A stretch of DNA of 11,584 nt from Acidobacterium sp. (GTDB lineage: Bacteria > Acidobacteriota > Terriglobia > Terriglobales > Acidobacteriaceae): positions 14,431-26,014 of the forward strand of contig PMAM01000161.1 in NCBI GenBank assembly GCA_003152595.1, in the 5' to 3' direction. The notes beneath the pieces were generated by a model. That model was not told the DNA's origin. It saw only the letters and a list, made by a program, of their open reading frames with translations, and did not search any database. Positions within the stretch are counted from its first letter, which is position 1; every line of letters begins with the position of its first letter. Position numbers and translations under genes: made by a program. This document shows, one piece after another, positions 1-6,597 of this stretch.

Positions 1-218
1 GGCCCGATCATGATGATGTTCTTGGGCATGATCTCGTCCGCGAGATCCGGTGTCAGCTTTTGCCGCCGCATGCGGTTGCGCAGCGCAATGGCCACCGCGC
101 GCTTGGCCGCTTTCTGGCCCACGACATACTTGTCCAGCTCCGCGACGATCTCGCGCGGCGTCAGCTCTTCGAGCGAAAGCTCCTGATCTTCTGCCGTTCC
201 CGGTAAATAAATCGCCAT
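1..218 (-). CDS. hslU: HslU, ATPase subunit of the HslVU protease (5' part only)
   Basis: HslU is the AAA+ unfoldase of the cytoplasmic HslVU (ClpYQ) protease; it unfolds substrates and feeds them to HslV. Only the first 72 codons are present, and the gene continues past the left edge. The visible protein starts MAIYLPGTAEDQELSLEELT. It then shows the family hallmarks TPREIVAELDKYVVGQ (residues about 20-35), a KRAVAIALRNRMRR stretch, and IMPKNIIMIGP just before the expected Walker A P-loop, which lies outside the window. The ATG at 218 gives the usual HslU N-terminus. The nearest purine-rich AGGA on the minus strand is about 15 nt upstream of it, inside the heptad repeat, so ribosome-binding spacing is unusual. 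The gene follows hslV by 36 bp on the same strand, the normal operon order. Identification is firm from motif recognition. Confidence 0.95.
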   Translation of the reverse strand, partial: MAIYLPGTAEDQELSLEELTPREIVAELDKYVVGQKAAKRAVAIALRNRMRRQKLTPDLADEIMPKNIIMIG

Positions 219-230
219 ACTCAAATCACC

Positions 231-258
231 GCTTCCTGCTTCGAGCTTCCTGCTCTAC
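231..258. repeat. Heptad tandem repeat filling the hslV-hslU spacer
   Basis: On the plus strand the DNA reads as four consecutive 7-bp units: GCTTCCT, GCTTCGA, GCTTCCT, GCTCTAC. Units one and three are identical, so GCTTCCTGCT occurs twice with a 4-bp separation. The cluster takes up most of the 36-bp spacer and overlaps the hslV stop codon at 255-257. Read on the mRNA strand it supplies two AGGAAGC elements, the only Shine-Dalgarno-like sequence before hslU. Similar 7-bp clusters occur at 9844-9879 and 10842-10869. Confidence 0.7.
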
Positions 259-902
259 CCAACCAGCTCTTCGATCGTGATCCTGTCGTTCGTATAAATG
301 CAGATTTGCCCGGCGATTTTCATCGCCTTTTCGGCAATGTCCCGCGCGCCCATCTCCGTGTTCTCCATCAGCGCCCGCGCCGCCGCCAGCGCATACGACC
401 CGCCGCTGCCGATCGCCGCAATGCCTTCGTCCGGCTCGATCACATCGCCCGACCCGCTGATAAGAAACGTCTGGCTCAGGTCCGTTACCACCAGCAGGGC
501 CTCCAGGTTCCGCAGCATCTTGTCCGTGCGCCAGTCCTTGGCCAGTTCCACGGCCGACCGTCCCAGATTCCCGGCGTACTGCTCGAGCTTGCTCTCGAAA
601 CGGCTGAAGAGGGAAAAGGCATCGGCCGTCGATCCCGCAAATCCGGCGAGAATCTTGTCCTGGTAAAGACGGCGAATCTTCTTCGCCGAGTGTTTGAAGA
701 CCGCTTCGCCCATCGTGACCTGGCCGTCGGCGGCCATGACCACGCTGGTTCCGCGGCGAACGCAAATGACGGTCGTGGAGCGGATCCGGGGCCGGCTGCC
801 GGCGCTTGTTTTGCGCGCTCCGGCCGCCTCGGCCGGACCTTTCGCACTGAAGGAAAAACGACCGCCCGAAGCGGCCGTTTCTGAAAACCTGCGTTGCACC
901 AT
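255..902 (-). CDS. hslV: HslV, peptidase subunit of the HslVU protease
   Basis: HslV is an N-terminal threonine peptidase, proteasome-beta-like, that forms a double-hexamer chamber capped by HslU. The mature part begins TTVICVRR and carries the family signatures MAADGQVTMG, KIRRLYQDKILAGFAGSTADAF, AVELAKDWRTDKMLRNLEALL, IAAIGSGGSYALAAARAL and AGQICIYTNDRITIEEL. The catalytic Thr is the first of the TT pair. There is no ATG, GTG or TTG close to that Thr. The nearest in-frame starts are ATG at 902 and GTG at 899, giving a leader of about 42 residues (MVQRRF... to ...RPRIRS) that would have to be removed. A further ATG lies at 956. No good Shine-Dalgarno sequence precedes 902, so the start is the weak point; the family call is not. 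hslU follows 36 bp downstream on the same strand. Confidence 0.93.
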   Translation of the reverse strand: MVQRRFSETAASGGRFSFSAKGPAEAAGARKTSAGSRPRIRSTTVICVRRGTSVVMAADGQVTMGEAVFKHSAKKIRRLYQDKILAGFAGSTADAFSLFSRFESKLEQYAGNLGRSAVELAKDWRTDKMLRNLEALLVVTDLSQTFLISGSGDVIEPDEGIAAIGSGGSYALAAARALMENTEMGARDIAEKAMKIAGQICIYTNDRITIEELVG

Positions 903-912
903 GTCTTCAGCG

Positions 913-918
913 AGTATA
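913..918 (-). promoter_or_regulatory. hslV: Possible -10 element for hslVU
   Basis: The minus strand reads TATACT here (5 of 6 matches to TATAAT), in the 136-bp gap between hslV and the divergent gene at 1039. No clear -35 hexamer lies 16-18 bp upstream. If it is used, transcription would start around 906, only a few bases before the ATG at 902, giving an almost leaderless mRNA. The assignment is weak. Confidence 0.2.
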
Positions 919-1038
919 GCGCAGCCGCGCGTTACTTCTTTGCTTCGGAACCGCACGTTTCCCGTCTCGCAGACCGTACAACTGAGCTATCCTGCAACTG
1001 TCGGCGCTTTAAGTCCCTGCCCCTTCGGAGTCCACCGG

Positions 1039-1527
1039 ATGTTCGGCCAATCACTGCACGATCCCCGCGTGATCGGGGCGATTGCAGGCGCGGTTGTTTG
1101 TATCGGCGCGGTCACCAGCTGGCTCATCCTGCGCCGCCGCCCCACTGCCGAGGAGATCGAGCGCGAGCGCCGCGCCCAACTCGTCCGCTCCGGCCGCATC
1201 ATCGACGGAACGATCCTGGACATTACCGAGTTCGAGAGCCCCACCGGCGAGGAACACCCGCGCGAGATCCACTTCATCCTCTATAAGTACGAGATCGGGG
1301 GCGTCGCCTACGAGTGCTCGCAGGAAGTAACCGCTCTTCGCGATCTCGTGAACCCTTCCGAACTGCGTCTCAGCTTCCCCTGCTCGGTGCGCTACGACAT
1401 TCACCGCCCGGAAAACAGCATTGTGGTAGCCGAAAACTGGAGCGGCCTGCGCACCACCGCCGACTCCGTCCCGACGCGCCCCATGCCCCAGCGCAGCAAT
1501 CCGCATGCGTCTGCTCCGGTACAGTAG
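1039..1527 (+). CDS. Small membrane-anchored DUF3592-like protein, function unknown
   Basis: This is a 162-residue protein. One hydrophobic segment at about residues 11-31 (VIGAIAGAVVCIGAVTSWLI) is followed by Arg-rich LRRRP and a charged helix (AEEIERERRAQ). A beta-rich soluble domain spans about residues 48-134, and the tail is polar and Pro-rich. Elements such as GRIIDGTILDI, YKYEIGGVAYECSQ and VRYDIHRPENSIVV resemble DUF3592-type proteins, where a modified residue near the end of the strand-rich domain is followed by a 'YDP-NP' type turn. That link is from memory of the family pattern and is moderate. The start at 1039 is chosen because GGAG at 1027-1030 sits 8 nt before the ATG and the membrane segment follows at once. 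The reading frame stays open upstream to 694, but that part runs antisense through hslV. The CDF transporter begins 31 bp after the stop, so the two probably form one transcript. Confidence 0.75.
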   Translation: MFGQSLHDPRVIGAIAGAVVCIGAVTSWLILRRRPTAEEIERERRAQLVRSGRIIDGTILDITEFESPTGEEHPREIHFILYKYEIGGVAYECSQEVTALRDLVNPSELRLSFPCSVRYDIHRPENSIVVAENWSGLRTTADSVPTRPMPQRSNPHASAPVQ

Positions 1528-1558
1528 CCGCGCAACCCAGGAGATAAACTAAACCTGT

Positions 1559-2497
1559 ATGCATGTTCATGGCGCGAACACTGCAGCCGTGCAGCGGGTG
1601 CTGCGGCTCTCCCTCATCGCCACGATTGCGTATGTCGTCCTCACGCTGCTTGCCGGACTGCGGGCCCACTCGCTGGCCCTGGTCTCCGAAGCCGGGCATA
1701 ACGCCTCCGATGCCCTCGCCATCGTGCTCTCGTTCGTCGCCGTCTGGTTTCAAACTCGTCCCGCAACCGACAAAAAGACCTTTGGCTATCAGCGCGCGGG
1801 CGTCCTGGCCGCATTTCTCAACGCGCTCACGCTGATCCTGATCTCGGGATGGATCGCACTCGAAGCCGTCCACCGTTTCGCCCAGCCGGCCAACGTCCAG
1901 CCCCGCATTATGATGTTCGTCGCCGCCGCCGGCGTCCTCATGAATGGCCTGATCGCGGCGATGCTGTGGCGCGTGAGCCACGACGTCAACATTCGCAGCG
2001 TCTTCATCCACATGCTGGGCGACACGCTCTCCACCGCCGCGGTGATCGTCGGCGGCCTCGCGATCCTGCTCACTGGCGCTACCTGGATCGACCCCGCTCT
2101 CTCCCTCGCCATCGCCGCCCTGATCCTGGCGTCGTCGATTTCCATCGTGCGGGAAACCCTGAACATCCTTCTCGAAGGCATGCCGCGCGGCCTCTCACTC
2201 GTAGAAATCCGTACCACGCTGGCCGCCATCGAAGGCGTCGAAGACGTCCACGACCTGCATGTCTGGAGCCTCGGCTCCAACAGTCACGCGCTCTCGACTC
2301 ACGTGACCATCGCCGACATTCCGCCGTCGGAGAGCAATCTGATCCTCGACCGCATCAATGGCGTGCTCCGCGAGCGCTTCCGCATCTATCACACCACCCT
2401 GCAATTTGAGCATGTGGTCTGCGAAACCGCCCATGGCTGCCTGGTTTCCGTTGAGGATACCGGCGACCATCACCACCACCGCGGGCACGTTCACTGA
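1559..2497 (+). CDS. Cation diffusion facilitator (CDF) transporter, probably Zn2+/Co2+ efflux (CzcD/ZitB-like)
   Basis: CDF proteins export divalent metal ions across the inner membrane in exchange for protons. The 312-residue length is typical. The protein has hydrophobic segments at about residues 14-36, 40-62, 80-102, 116-137, 153-172 and 176-195, then a cytoplasmic C-terminal domain with the characteristic VHDLHVWSLGSNSHALSTHV stretch (about 230-249). The transport-site ligands appear as two HxxxD motifs: H47/D51 in the second segment and H151/D155 in the fifth. This HD/HD set is that of zinc-type CDFs. The C-terminus ends in a His-rich tail (DHHHHRGHVH) and the N-terminus has HVH; both could bind metal. 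AGGAG at 1539-1543 is 15 nt before the ATG, rather far. The 31-bp spacing to the preceding gene suggests an operon. The stop is 22 bp from the convergent gene at 2520. Confidence 0.93.
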   Translation: MHVHGANTAAVQRVLRLSLIATIAYVVLTLLAGLRAHSLALVSEAGHNASDALAIVLSFVAVWFQTRPATDKKTFGYQRAGVLAAFLNALTLILISGWIALEAVHRFAQPANVQPRIMMFVAAAGVLMNGLIAAMLWRVSHDVNIRSVFIHMLGDTLSTAAVIVGGLAILLTGATWIDPALSLAIAALILASSISIVRETLNILLEGMPRGLSLVEIRTTLAAIEGVEDVHDLHVWSLGSNSHALSTHVTIADIPPSESNLILDRINGVLRERFRIYHTTLQFEHVVCETAHGCLVSVEDTGDHHHHRGHVH

Positions 2498-2519
2498 CGC
2501 AATTCGCCGATTTTCGGGG

Positions 2520-2939
2520 CTACTGAATCGACTGGCGCGGCTTCTGCACCGGCTCTTCCGCCGCGCATTTCTCCGCTTCCGCCGGCGTGAGGCCCTCCAT
2601 CGCCGCGGCTTTCTTCAGCAAATCCGCGGGGCCGCCGGACAGGAATTCCTCGTCCCGAGGCCCCAGCAGCAGCCGCTCGTGTCCTTCGGCCATCGACAGA
2701 ATCTTCGGCGGCGAAGGCAGGCTGTGCGTGACGCCGACGATTCTCCGGCATTCCTCGTCAGGCAGCGAATAGCACAGCAGCACCAGATCGAAGCGCTGCC
2801 CCAGCAGCAGGGCGGTTGCCTCCGCCTCGGTGGTCGCCACCTTCACCGAGAAACACTTCTCCAGAATCATCCGTCGCGTGCGGTTCAGCATGGCGTCGCG
2901 GCCTGCGCAAAGCAGCTCCGGTTTCCTGCTCAGGTGCAC
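2520..2939 (-). CDS. Degenerate response-regulator receiver-like protein (pseudo-receiver)
   Basis: The protein is about 139 residues. It looks like a lone CheY-type receiver fold: KPELLCAGRDAMLNRTRRMILEKCFSVKVATTEAEATALLLGQRFDLVLLCYSLPDEECRRIVGV...PPKILSM. The pattern 'DLVLL-x-YSLPDEE' aligns with the beta3 end of receivers, where the phospho-acceptor Asp normally follows. Here that residue is Cys. The acidic DD pair after beta1 is replaced by CAGRD, and no conserved Lys is evident near the end. Phosphorylation by the usual route is therefore unlikely. The start is uncertain. GTG at 2939 has GAGG six bases upstream; TTG at 2960 would add seven residues but has an AGGAG only three bases away. 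The tail (EEPVQKPRQSIQ) looks disordered. It converges on the CDF gene and is divergent from the Crp/Fnr gene. It is probably a protein-interaction or scaffolding receiver; function unknown. Confidence 0.72.
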   Translation of the reverse strand: MHLSRKPELLCAGRDAMLNRTRRMILEKCFSVKVATTEAEATALLLGQRFDLVLLCYSLPDEECRRIVGVTHSLPSPPKILSMAEGHERLLLGPRDEEFLSGGPADLLKKAAAMEGLTPAEAEKCAAEEPVQKPRQSIQ

Positions 2940-3120
2940 GGTTCGCCTCGCTCTCGCCAAACTCTCCTGCGACCCGTGGTTTTTCCGCTGTCATTCAAAG
3001 CGTCAAACCCTGCCATTCGCCCCAAAAATCTGTCTGCCCGGGAAAACCGGCCCTCGGCAGCGCATCCAAAAAATATGGCTAAGAACTGGCCGAACGATAA
3101 CCCGATTCGGAAGATGCAGT

Positions 3121-3158
3121 CGGTCTAATACCGAACATATCTGTCTGATAGCGAACAG
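3121..3158 (+). promoter_or_regulatory. Two 20-bp-spaced operator-like repeats upstream of the Crp/Fnr gene
   Basis: GTCTAATACCGAACA (3123-3137) and GTCTGATAGCGAACA (3143-3157) match at 13 of 15 positions with a period of exactly 20 bp, about two helical turns. The downstream copy lies in an imperfect 18-bp palindrome, CTGTCTGATAGCGAACAG (3141-3158), with CTGT/ACAG ends. The upstream copy also contains CGGT-ctaat-ACCG (3121-3133). Relative to the TATAAT at 3180-3185, the centres fall near -42 and -62. These positions are typical of class II and class I sites of Crp/Fnr-type activators. Autoregulation by the downstream gene is inferred, not shown. Confidence 0.5.
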
Positions 3159-3179
3159 AAAAATCGGCCTTCCAGTTCA

Positions 3180-3185
3180 TATAAT
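3180..3185 (+). promoter_or_regulatory. -10 element (TATAAT) for the Crp/Fnr gene
   Basis: This is a perfect TATAAT. No -35 hexamer is visible at the right distance; the DNA there is AGAAAA-like. The palindrome at 3141-3158 overlaps the place where a -35 would be, as expected for an activator-dependent promoter. Transcription would begin near 3190-3192, leaving a leader of nearly 90 nt before the ATG at 3279. Confidence 0.5.
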
Positions 3186-3278
3186 CCGCAAGTCAAGTCC
3201 CCAGGTTTTCTTCAGCGGCCAGGACTTTTTGCCGGGATTCGGCGCGAATTGTCCTGCTCCTGAAGCACACGGAGTTAA

Positions 3279-3977
3279 ATGGGCCTTAGCAGCGACAACC
3301 TGTTTCTGGAGAACCTTCCCCAGCCTTATCGCAATTTGTTCCGCTCCCGCCTCGAGGAGGTTAGCCTCCCCGCGGGCACGGTTCTCTATGAGGCCGAGCA
3401 GGTTCCCCGCTACGCCTTCTTCATCACCTCCGGTCTGGCGTCGAAGATGGTCTCCATGTCCGACGGCCACACCGCGGAGATCGGGCTCGCCGGCAGCGAA
3501 GGCGTCATCCCCTGCTATTACCTTCTCGGCGGCGACCCCACCAGTCCGGCCCGATGCATCGTCCAGACCGAGGTGACCGCCTGGCGCATCCCCTTCCCGG
3601 AACTGCGCCGCGAAGTTCAGCTGTCGGAACCGCTCCGGCAGCTGGTGATGAAGTGTGCGCAGCGGCGCAGCATGATCCTCTCCCAGCTCGCGGCCTGCAA
3701 CCGCCTCCACGAAGCCGAGCAGCGCCTCGCCCGATGGCTGCTCACCGCGCACGACCTCACCGGCGCGAGCAGCATCCTGCTCAATCAGGTTCTGCTGGCG
3801 GAGGTCCTCGGAGCCCGGCGCACTACCGTCACGCTGGCCGCCGGCGCACTCCGCCGTCGCAAACTGATTTCCTACCGCCGCGGCCACATCCAGATTCTCG
3901 ATCGCGCCCGCCTGAAGGAAGCCGCCTGCGAATGTTATGAGACCGTGAGCAGCCTGTTTCAGAACTACTATGGCTGA
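3279..3977 (+). CDS. Crp/Fnr-family transcriptional regulator
   Basis: This is a 232-residue cytoplasmic DNA-binding protein. Residues about 25-110 form a cyclic-nucleotide-binding-like beta barrel (LEEVSLPAGTVLYEAEQVPRYAFFITSGLASKMVSMSDGHTAEIGLAGSEGVI). A long dimer helix follows at about 115-150 (RQLVMKCAQRRSMILSQLAACNRLHEAEQRLARWLL). The winged helix-turn-helix is at about 165-208 (LLAEVLGARRTTVTLAAGALRRRKLISYRRGHIQIL). The cAMP-contacting Glu/Arg-Ser pocket of classical Crp is not apparent, and there is no N-terminal cysteine cluster as in Fnr, so the ligand is unknown. Proteins of this layout are common in soil Acidobacteria and Proteobacteria. The ATG at 3279 has GGAG four bases upstream. 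Promoter and operator-like repeats lie 95-155 bp upstream. The ADOP permease follows 134 bp downstream on the same strand and may be a target or simply a neighbour. Confidence 0.9.
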   Translation: MGLSSDNLFLENLPQPYRNLFRSRLEEVSLPAGTVLYEAEQVPRYAFFITSGLASKMVSMSDGHTAEIGLAGSEGVIPCYYLLGGDPTSPARCIVQTEVTAWRIPFPELRREVQLSEPLRQLVMKCAQRRSMILSQLAACNRLHEAEQRLARWLLTAHDLTGASSILLNQVLLAEVLGARRTTVTLAAGALRRRKLISYRRGHIQILDRARLKEAACECYETVSSLFQNYYG

Positions 3978-4055
3978 GAGGCGTCCGGCTCAGTGAATCC
4001 TGAATCAGGCACTGCGGCTACCGGGCCCGAACCCCCATGTTTGTGACGAAAGCGT

Positions 4056-4085
4056 TTGCCCGTGTTCTCTCGCGCGAGTTGTAAT
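4056..4085 (+). promoter_or_regulatory. Possible sigma70-type promoter of the ADOP permease gene
   Basis: TTGCCC (4056-4061) and TGTAAT (4080-4085) are separated by 18 bp. They match the -35 and -10 consensus at 4 of 6 and 5 of 6 positions. Transcription would start near 4092, about 20 nt before the ATG at 4112 and just ahead of its AGGAG. This is assigned by eye only. Confidence 0.35.
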
Positions 4086-4111
4086 GGCCCATTGCACTCG
4101 AGGAGCGCCCG

Positions 4112-6586
4112 ATGAGCGGAGTATGGCGGGATGTGCGTCTGGCGTTGCGGCAGATGCGCAAGGCGCCCGGATTCTACCTGACCGCGATCCTGACGCTGAC
4201 CCTGGGAATGGGCGCGACCATCGCGATCTTCTCAATGGTGGAAGGAATTCTGCTGCGGCCCTTGCCCTTCGCCGATCCGGACCGGCTCGTAATTGTGGGC
4301 GACCATCTCGGCAACGGCCCCAATCCCGGCGTAACAGCGCGCGAGATCGCCACCTATGAGCGCGCGACGACAGCCTTCTCGTCGATGGGCGCATTTGCGG
4401 CGGCCGGGTATGAGCTCTCTGGCGCAGCGACGCCGGAGCTGATCAGCGGAGCGCGGCTGGGGGCGGGCGTGTTTCCTGCGCTCGGCGTTGCGCCGCTGCT
4501 GGGCCGGGTCTTCACCAAACAGGAAGACGACGGTCACGCCCCCGTGGCGCTCCTTAGTTACGCATTGTGGCTGAACCGATACCATAGCGACCCGCATGTC
4601 CTGGGCCAATCCATCGAGCTGGACCGCAAATCGTATTCGATCGTCGGCGTGATGCCGCGAAGCTTTGAGTTTCCGCTGCTTCCCGGACGGCTGAACCAGG
4701 CGCAGGTCTGGGTTCCCCTCGGCCTCACCCCGGAGGAGTTGTCCGACAAGAACGTGGGCGCCTGGATGTATCGGATGGTGGCACGCGTGAAGGACGGGGT
4801 CACGATCCAGCAGGCGGCGGAGGACGCGCATCGGGTATCCCAGCAAATCATGCGCGATTTCCCGCCGACCATGGCCGCCATCCGCATCCGCGGGGATGCC
4901 TTGTCGTTGCGGGAACAGGCGGTTGCCGCAACCCGTCCCCTCCTGCGTGCGCTCTTTGTCGCGGTACTCGTGGTGCTGGCGATTGCCTGTGCCAACGTCG
5001 CCGGGCTCCTGCTGGTGCGGTCGATCGGGCGGCGCCGCGAATACGCCGTGCAATTGGCGCTGGGCGCGCCAGCCAGCGCGATCCTGCGGCAGTCAATCCT
5101 GGCGGGGTTGATGCTCGGCGTTGCAGGCGGCGCCCTGGGTGTTGGCCTGGCTGCAGTGGCGGTCCGGACCGCGCTTCATCTGCTCCCGGATTCCCTGCCG
5201 CGCGTGGATTCCATTTCAATCAACCCGGTGGTTCTGATCTTTGCTCTGCTGCTGGCCATCGCGACCGGAGCCCTGTGCAGCGCGGCCCCGGCGTTCGCAG
5301 CCACTCGGGCAGGTGTCATCGACAATCTCAAGGAGTCCGGACGAAGCGGCACAGGCGCAGTGAGTCATAGCTGGCTGCGATCCTTCCTCGTAGTCGCCGA
5401 GATCGCGATTGCGCTCGTCCTGCTCACGACCGCGGCCTCGTTTCTGCGCAGCTACCAAAAGATGCTCGCAGTGGATCCGGGCTTCAGCCCGGAGCATGTG
5501 CTGGCGGCGAGCTATCAGCTGCCGAAGGAGCAGTACTCGACCCAAACATCCGTCGACAATTTCAGTCGCGACGTCATCGAACGGCTCATGACTAAGCCGG
5601 GCGCTGTGGCCGCAGGCATCACCAACTCGCTGCCGACGGCGAACAACGGTGGGCTGGCGGCCTACACCGTGGAGGGCCAACCGGTGGCGAGCTGGAAGCT
5701 TACCTTTGCCGCATTTGTGATCACCGACGGTGAATATTTCCGGGCGATAGGAATCCCGCTGATGGCAGGCCGTACGTTCACGCCGGACGATCGCGCAGGT
5801 GCGCCCCTGGTGGTGATCGTGAATGAGGCGATGGCGAAGCACTGTTGGCCCGGACAGAACGCGCTCGGAAAAGCAATTCATGTCGGGAATCCGCAGAAGG
5901 GATATCCGTGGGCGACGGTGGTCGGTATCGTCGGAAACACCGCTCTCGGTCCGCGCGACACTCCGGTAGCCGATCAGTGGTATATGCCCGCTGAACAGCC
6001 CGCGATCCTCTATGGTTCTGCCGCGAAGGAGAACCTGGTCCAGCCGGCAGGAGGGTTCATCGTCCTGCGCTCGTCTCTCGATCCACAGCAGATGGAGCGA
6101 GTGCTGCGGTCGTCGGTTGCAGAGGTGGATCCTCTGCTGGCGCTCGATCAGGTGGCCACCATGAAAGAAGCGATGGCCAACGTGGAGGCGCCGCGCCGCT
6201 TCAACACCGGCCTGATGACCAGCTTTGCCGGAGCCGCGCTCCTGCTCGCTCTGACGGGAATCTACGCCGTGGTGGCGTTTTCGGTCACGCTGCGGGCCCG
6301 GGAGATTGCCATCCGCATGGCATTGGGCGCGCAGCGGTCGGGCATCGCGCGGATGGTGCTGCTCTCCGGCCTCAAACTGGCGTTCGCCGGGTGCGCGCTC
6401 GGTGTGCTGGGCTCGCTGGCCGTTTCACGGCTGGTGGTCGCGTTTCTCTTTGGAGTCAGTTCGACCGATCCCCTGGTCTATGCCGCGACGATTGCGACGA
6501 TGTGTGGGATCTCGATTCTGGCCACGGCCTTGCCGGCGAATCGCGCCGCCGGCACCGATCCGGTGGAGGCCCTGCGAGCCATCTGA
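4112..6586 (+). CDS. ADOP-type ABC transporter permease (duplicated MacB/FtsX, orphan)
   Basis: This is an 824-residue inner-membrane protein made of two MacB/FtsX permease halves. Half one has TM1 (about 21-44), a periplasmic MacB core domain (about 45-275) and TMs at about 279-302, 328-353 and 371-395. Half two has a TM at about 423-444, a second core domain (about 450-695) and TMs at about 704-725, 750-778 and 788-808. Duplicated FtsX signatures follow the first TM of each membrane bundle: RRREYAVQLALGA (about 307-319) and RAREIAIRMALGA (about 728-740). WLRSFLVVAEIAIALVLL in the middle is a hallmark of this family. The N-terminus (WRDVRLALRQMRKAPGFYLTAILTLTLGMGA) is standard. AGGAG at 4101-4105 lies six bases before the ATG. 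No ATPase gene is adjacent, as the 'orphan' family name implies, and the N-terminal prefix domain of PadR-associated members is absent. The substrate is unknown; MacB relatives export peptides, lipids or antibiotics. It converges on the kinase gene, with stops 11 bp apart. Confidence 0.93.
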   Translation: MSGVWRDVRLALRQMRKAPGFYLTAILTLTLGMGATIAIFSMVEGILLRPLPFADPDRLVIVGDHLGNGPNPGVTAREIATYERATTAFSSMGAFAAAGYELSGAATPELISGARLGAGVFPALGVAPLLGRVFTKQEDDGHAPVALLSYALWLNRYHSDPHVLGQSIELDRKSYSIVGVMPRSFEFPLLPGRLNQAQVWVPLGLTPEELSDKNVGAWMYRMVARVKDGVTIQQAAEDAHRVSQQIMRDFPPTMAAIRIRGDALSLREQAVAATRPLLRALFVAVLVVLAIACANVAGLLLVRSIGRRREYAVQLALGAPASAILRQSILAGLMLGVAGGALGVGLAAVAVRTALHLLPDSLPRVDSISINPVVLIFALLLAIATGALCSAAPAFAATRAGVIDNLKESGRSGTGAVSHSWLRSFLVVAEIAIALVLLTTAASFLRSYQKMLAVDPGFSPEHVLAASYQLPKEQYSTQTSVDNFSRDVIERLMTKPGAVAAGITNSLPTANNGGLAAYTVEGQPVASWKLTFAAFVITDGEYFRAIGIPLMAGRTFTPDDRAGAPLVVIVNEAMAKHCWPGQNALGKAIHVGNPQKGYPWATVVGIVGNTALGPRDTPVADQWYMPAEQPAILYGSAAKENLVQPAGGFIVLRSSLDPQQMERVLRSSVAEVDPLLALDQVATMKEAMANVEAPRRFNTGLMTSFAGAALLLALTGIYAVVAFSVTLRAREIAIRMALGAQRSGIARMVLLSGLKLAFAGCALGVLGSLAVSRLVVAFLFGVSSTDPLVYAATIATMCGISILATALPANRAAGTDPVEALRAI

Positions 6587-6597
6587 GAGACCAGACC

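Larger units (their letters stand above)
2940..3278. other. Divergent intergenic region upstream of the pseudo-receiver and Crp/Fnr genes
   Basis: This is a 339-bp gene-free stretch. It is noticeably more AT-rich than its surroundings between about 3060 and 3190 and holds the operator-like repeats and TATAAT described separately. CGAAC recurs at 3091-3095, 3132-3136 and 3152-3156. An inverted pair, CCGAA (3090-3094) and TTCGG (3106-3110), lies just upstream of the repeats. Open frames crossing this stretch look like chance readings. Confidence 0.6.

Noticed and set aside
226..765. Long open frames on both strands through hslV
   Set aside because: Shadow frames caused by high GC; the products are Arg/Gly/Pro-rich without family motifs, whereas the HslV frame is unmistakable.
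819..837. 7-bp perfect hairpin (TCCGGCC, 5-nt loop, GGCCGGA)
   Set aside because: It lies within the extended hslV reading frame in GC-rich DNA and is not followed by a T run on either strand; not a terminator.
925..1000. tRNA-like sequence on the minus strand (AGCTCAGTTG at 988-979, then a GTCT/AGAC hairpin and GGTTCC)
   Set aside because: The D-arm match is good, but the spacing to the T-arm-like element is about 8 nt too short, and no acceptor stem or proper anticodon arm can be formed. A chance match or a very old remnant is more likely.
694..1038. Upstream extension of the DUF3592-like frame to an ATG at 694
   Set aside because: This part is antisense to hslV and its leader, and ATG 1039 has a good ribosome-binding site directly before the membrane segment.
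3999..4009. Odd palindrome CCTGA-A-TCAGG after the Crp/Fnr gene
   Set aside because: Five-base arms with a single central base, and no T tract; too small to call a terminator or operator.
4232..5881. Long antisense frames inside the ADOP permease gene
   Set aside because: They mirror a well-supported permease coding sequence and have low-complexity Arg/Ala/Gly products.
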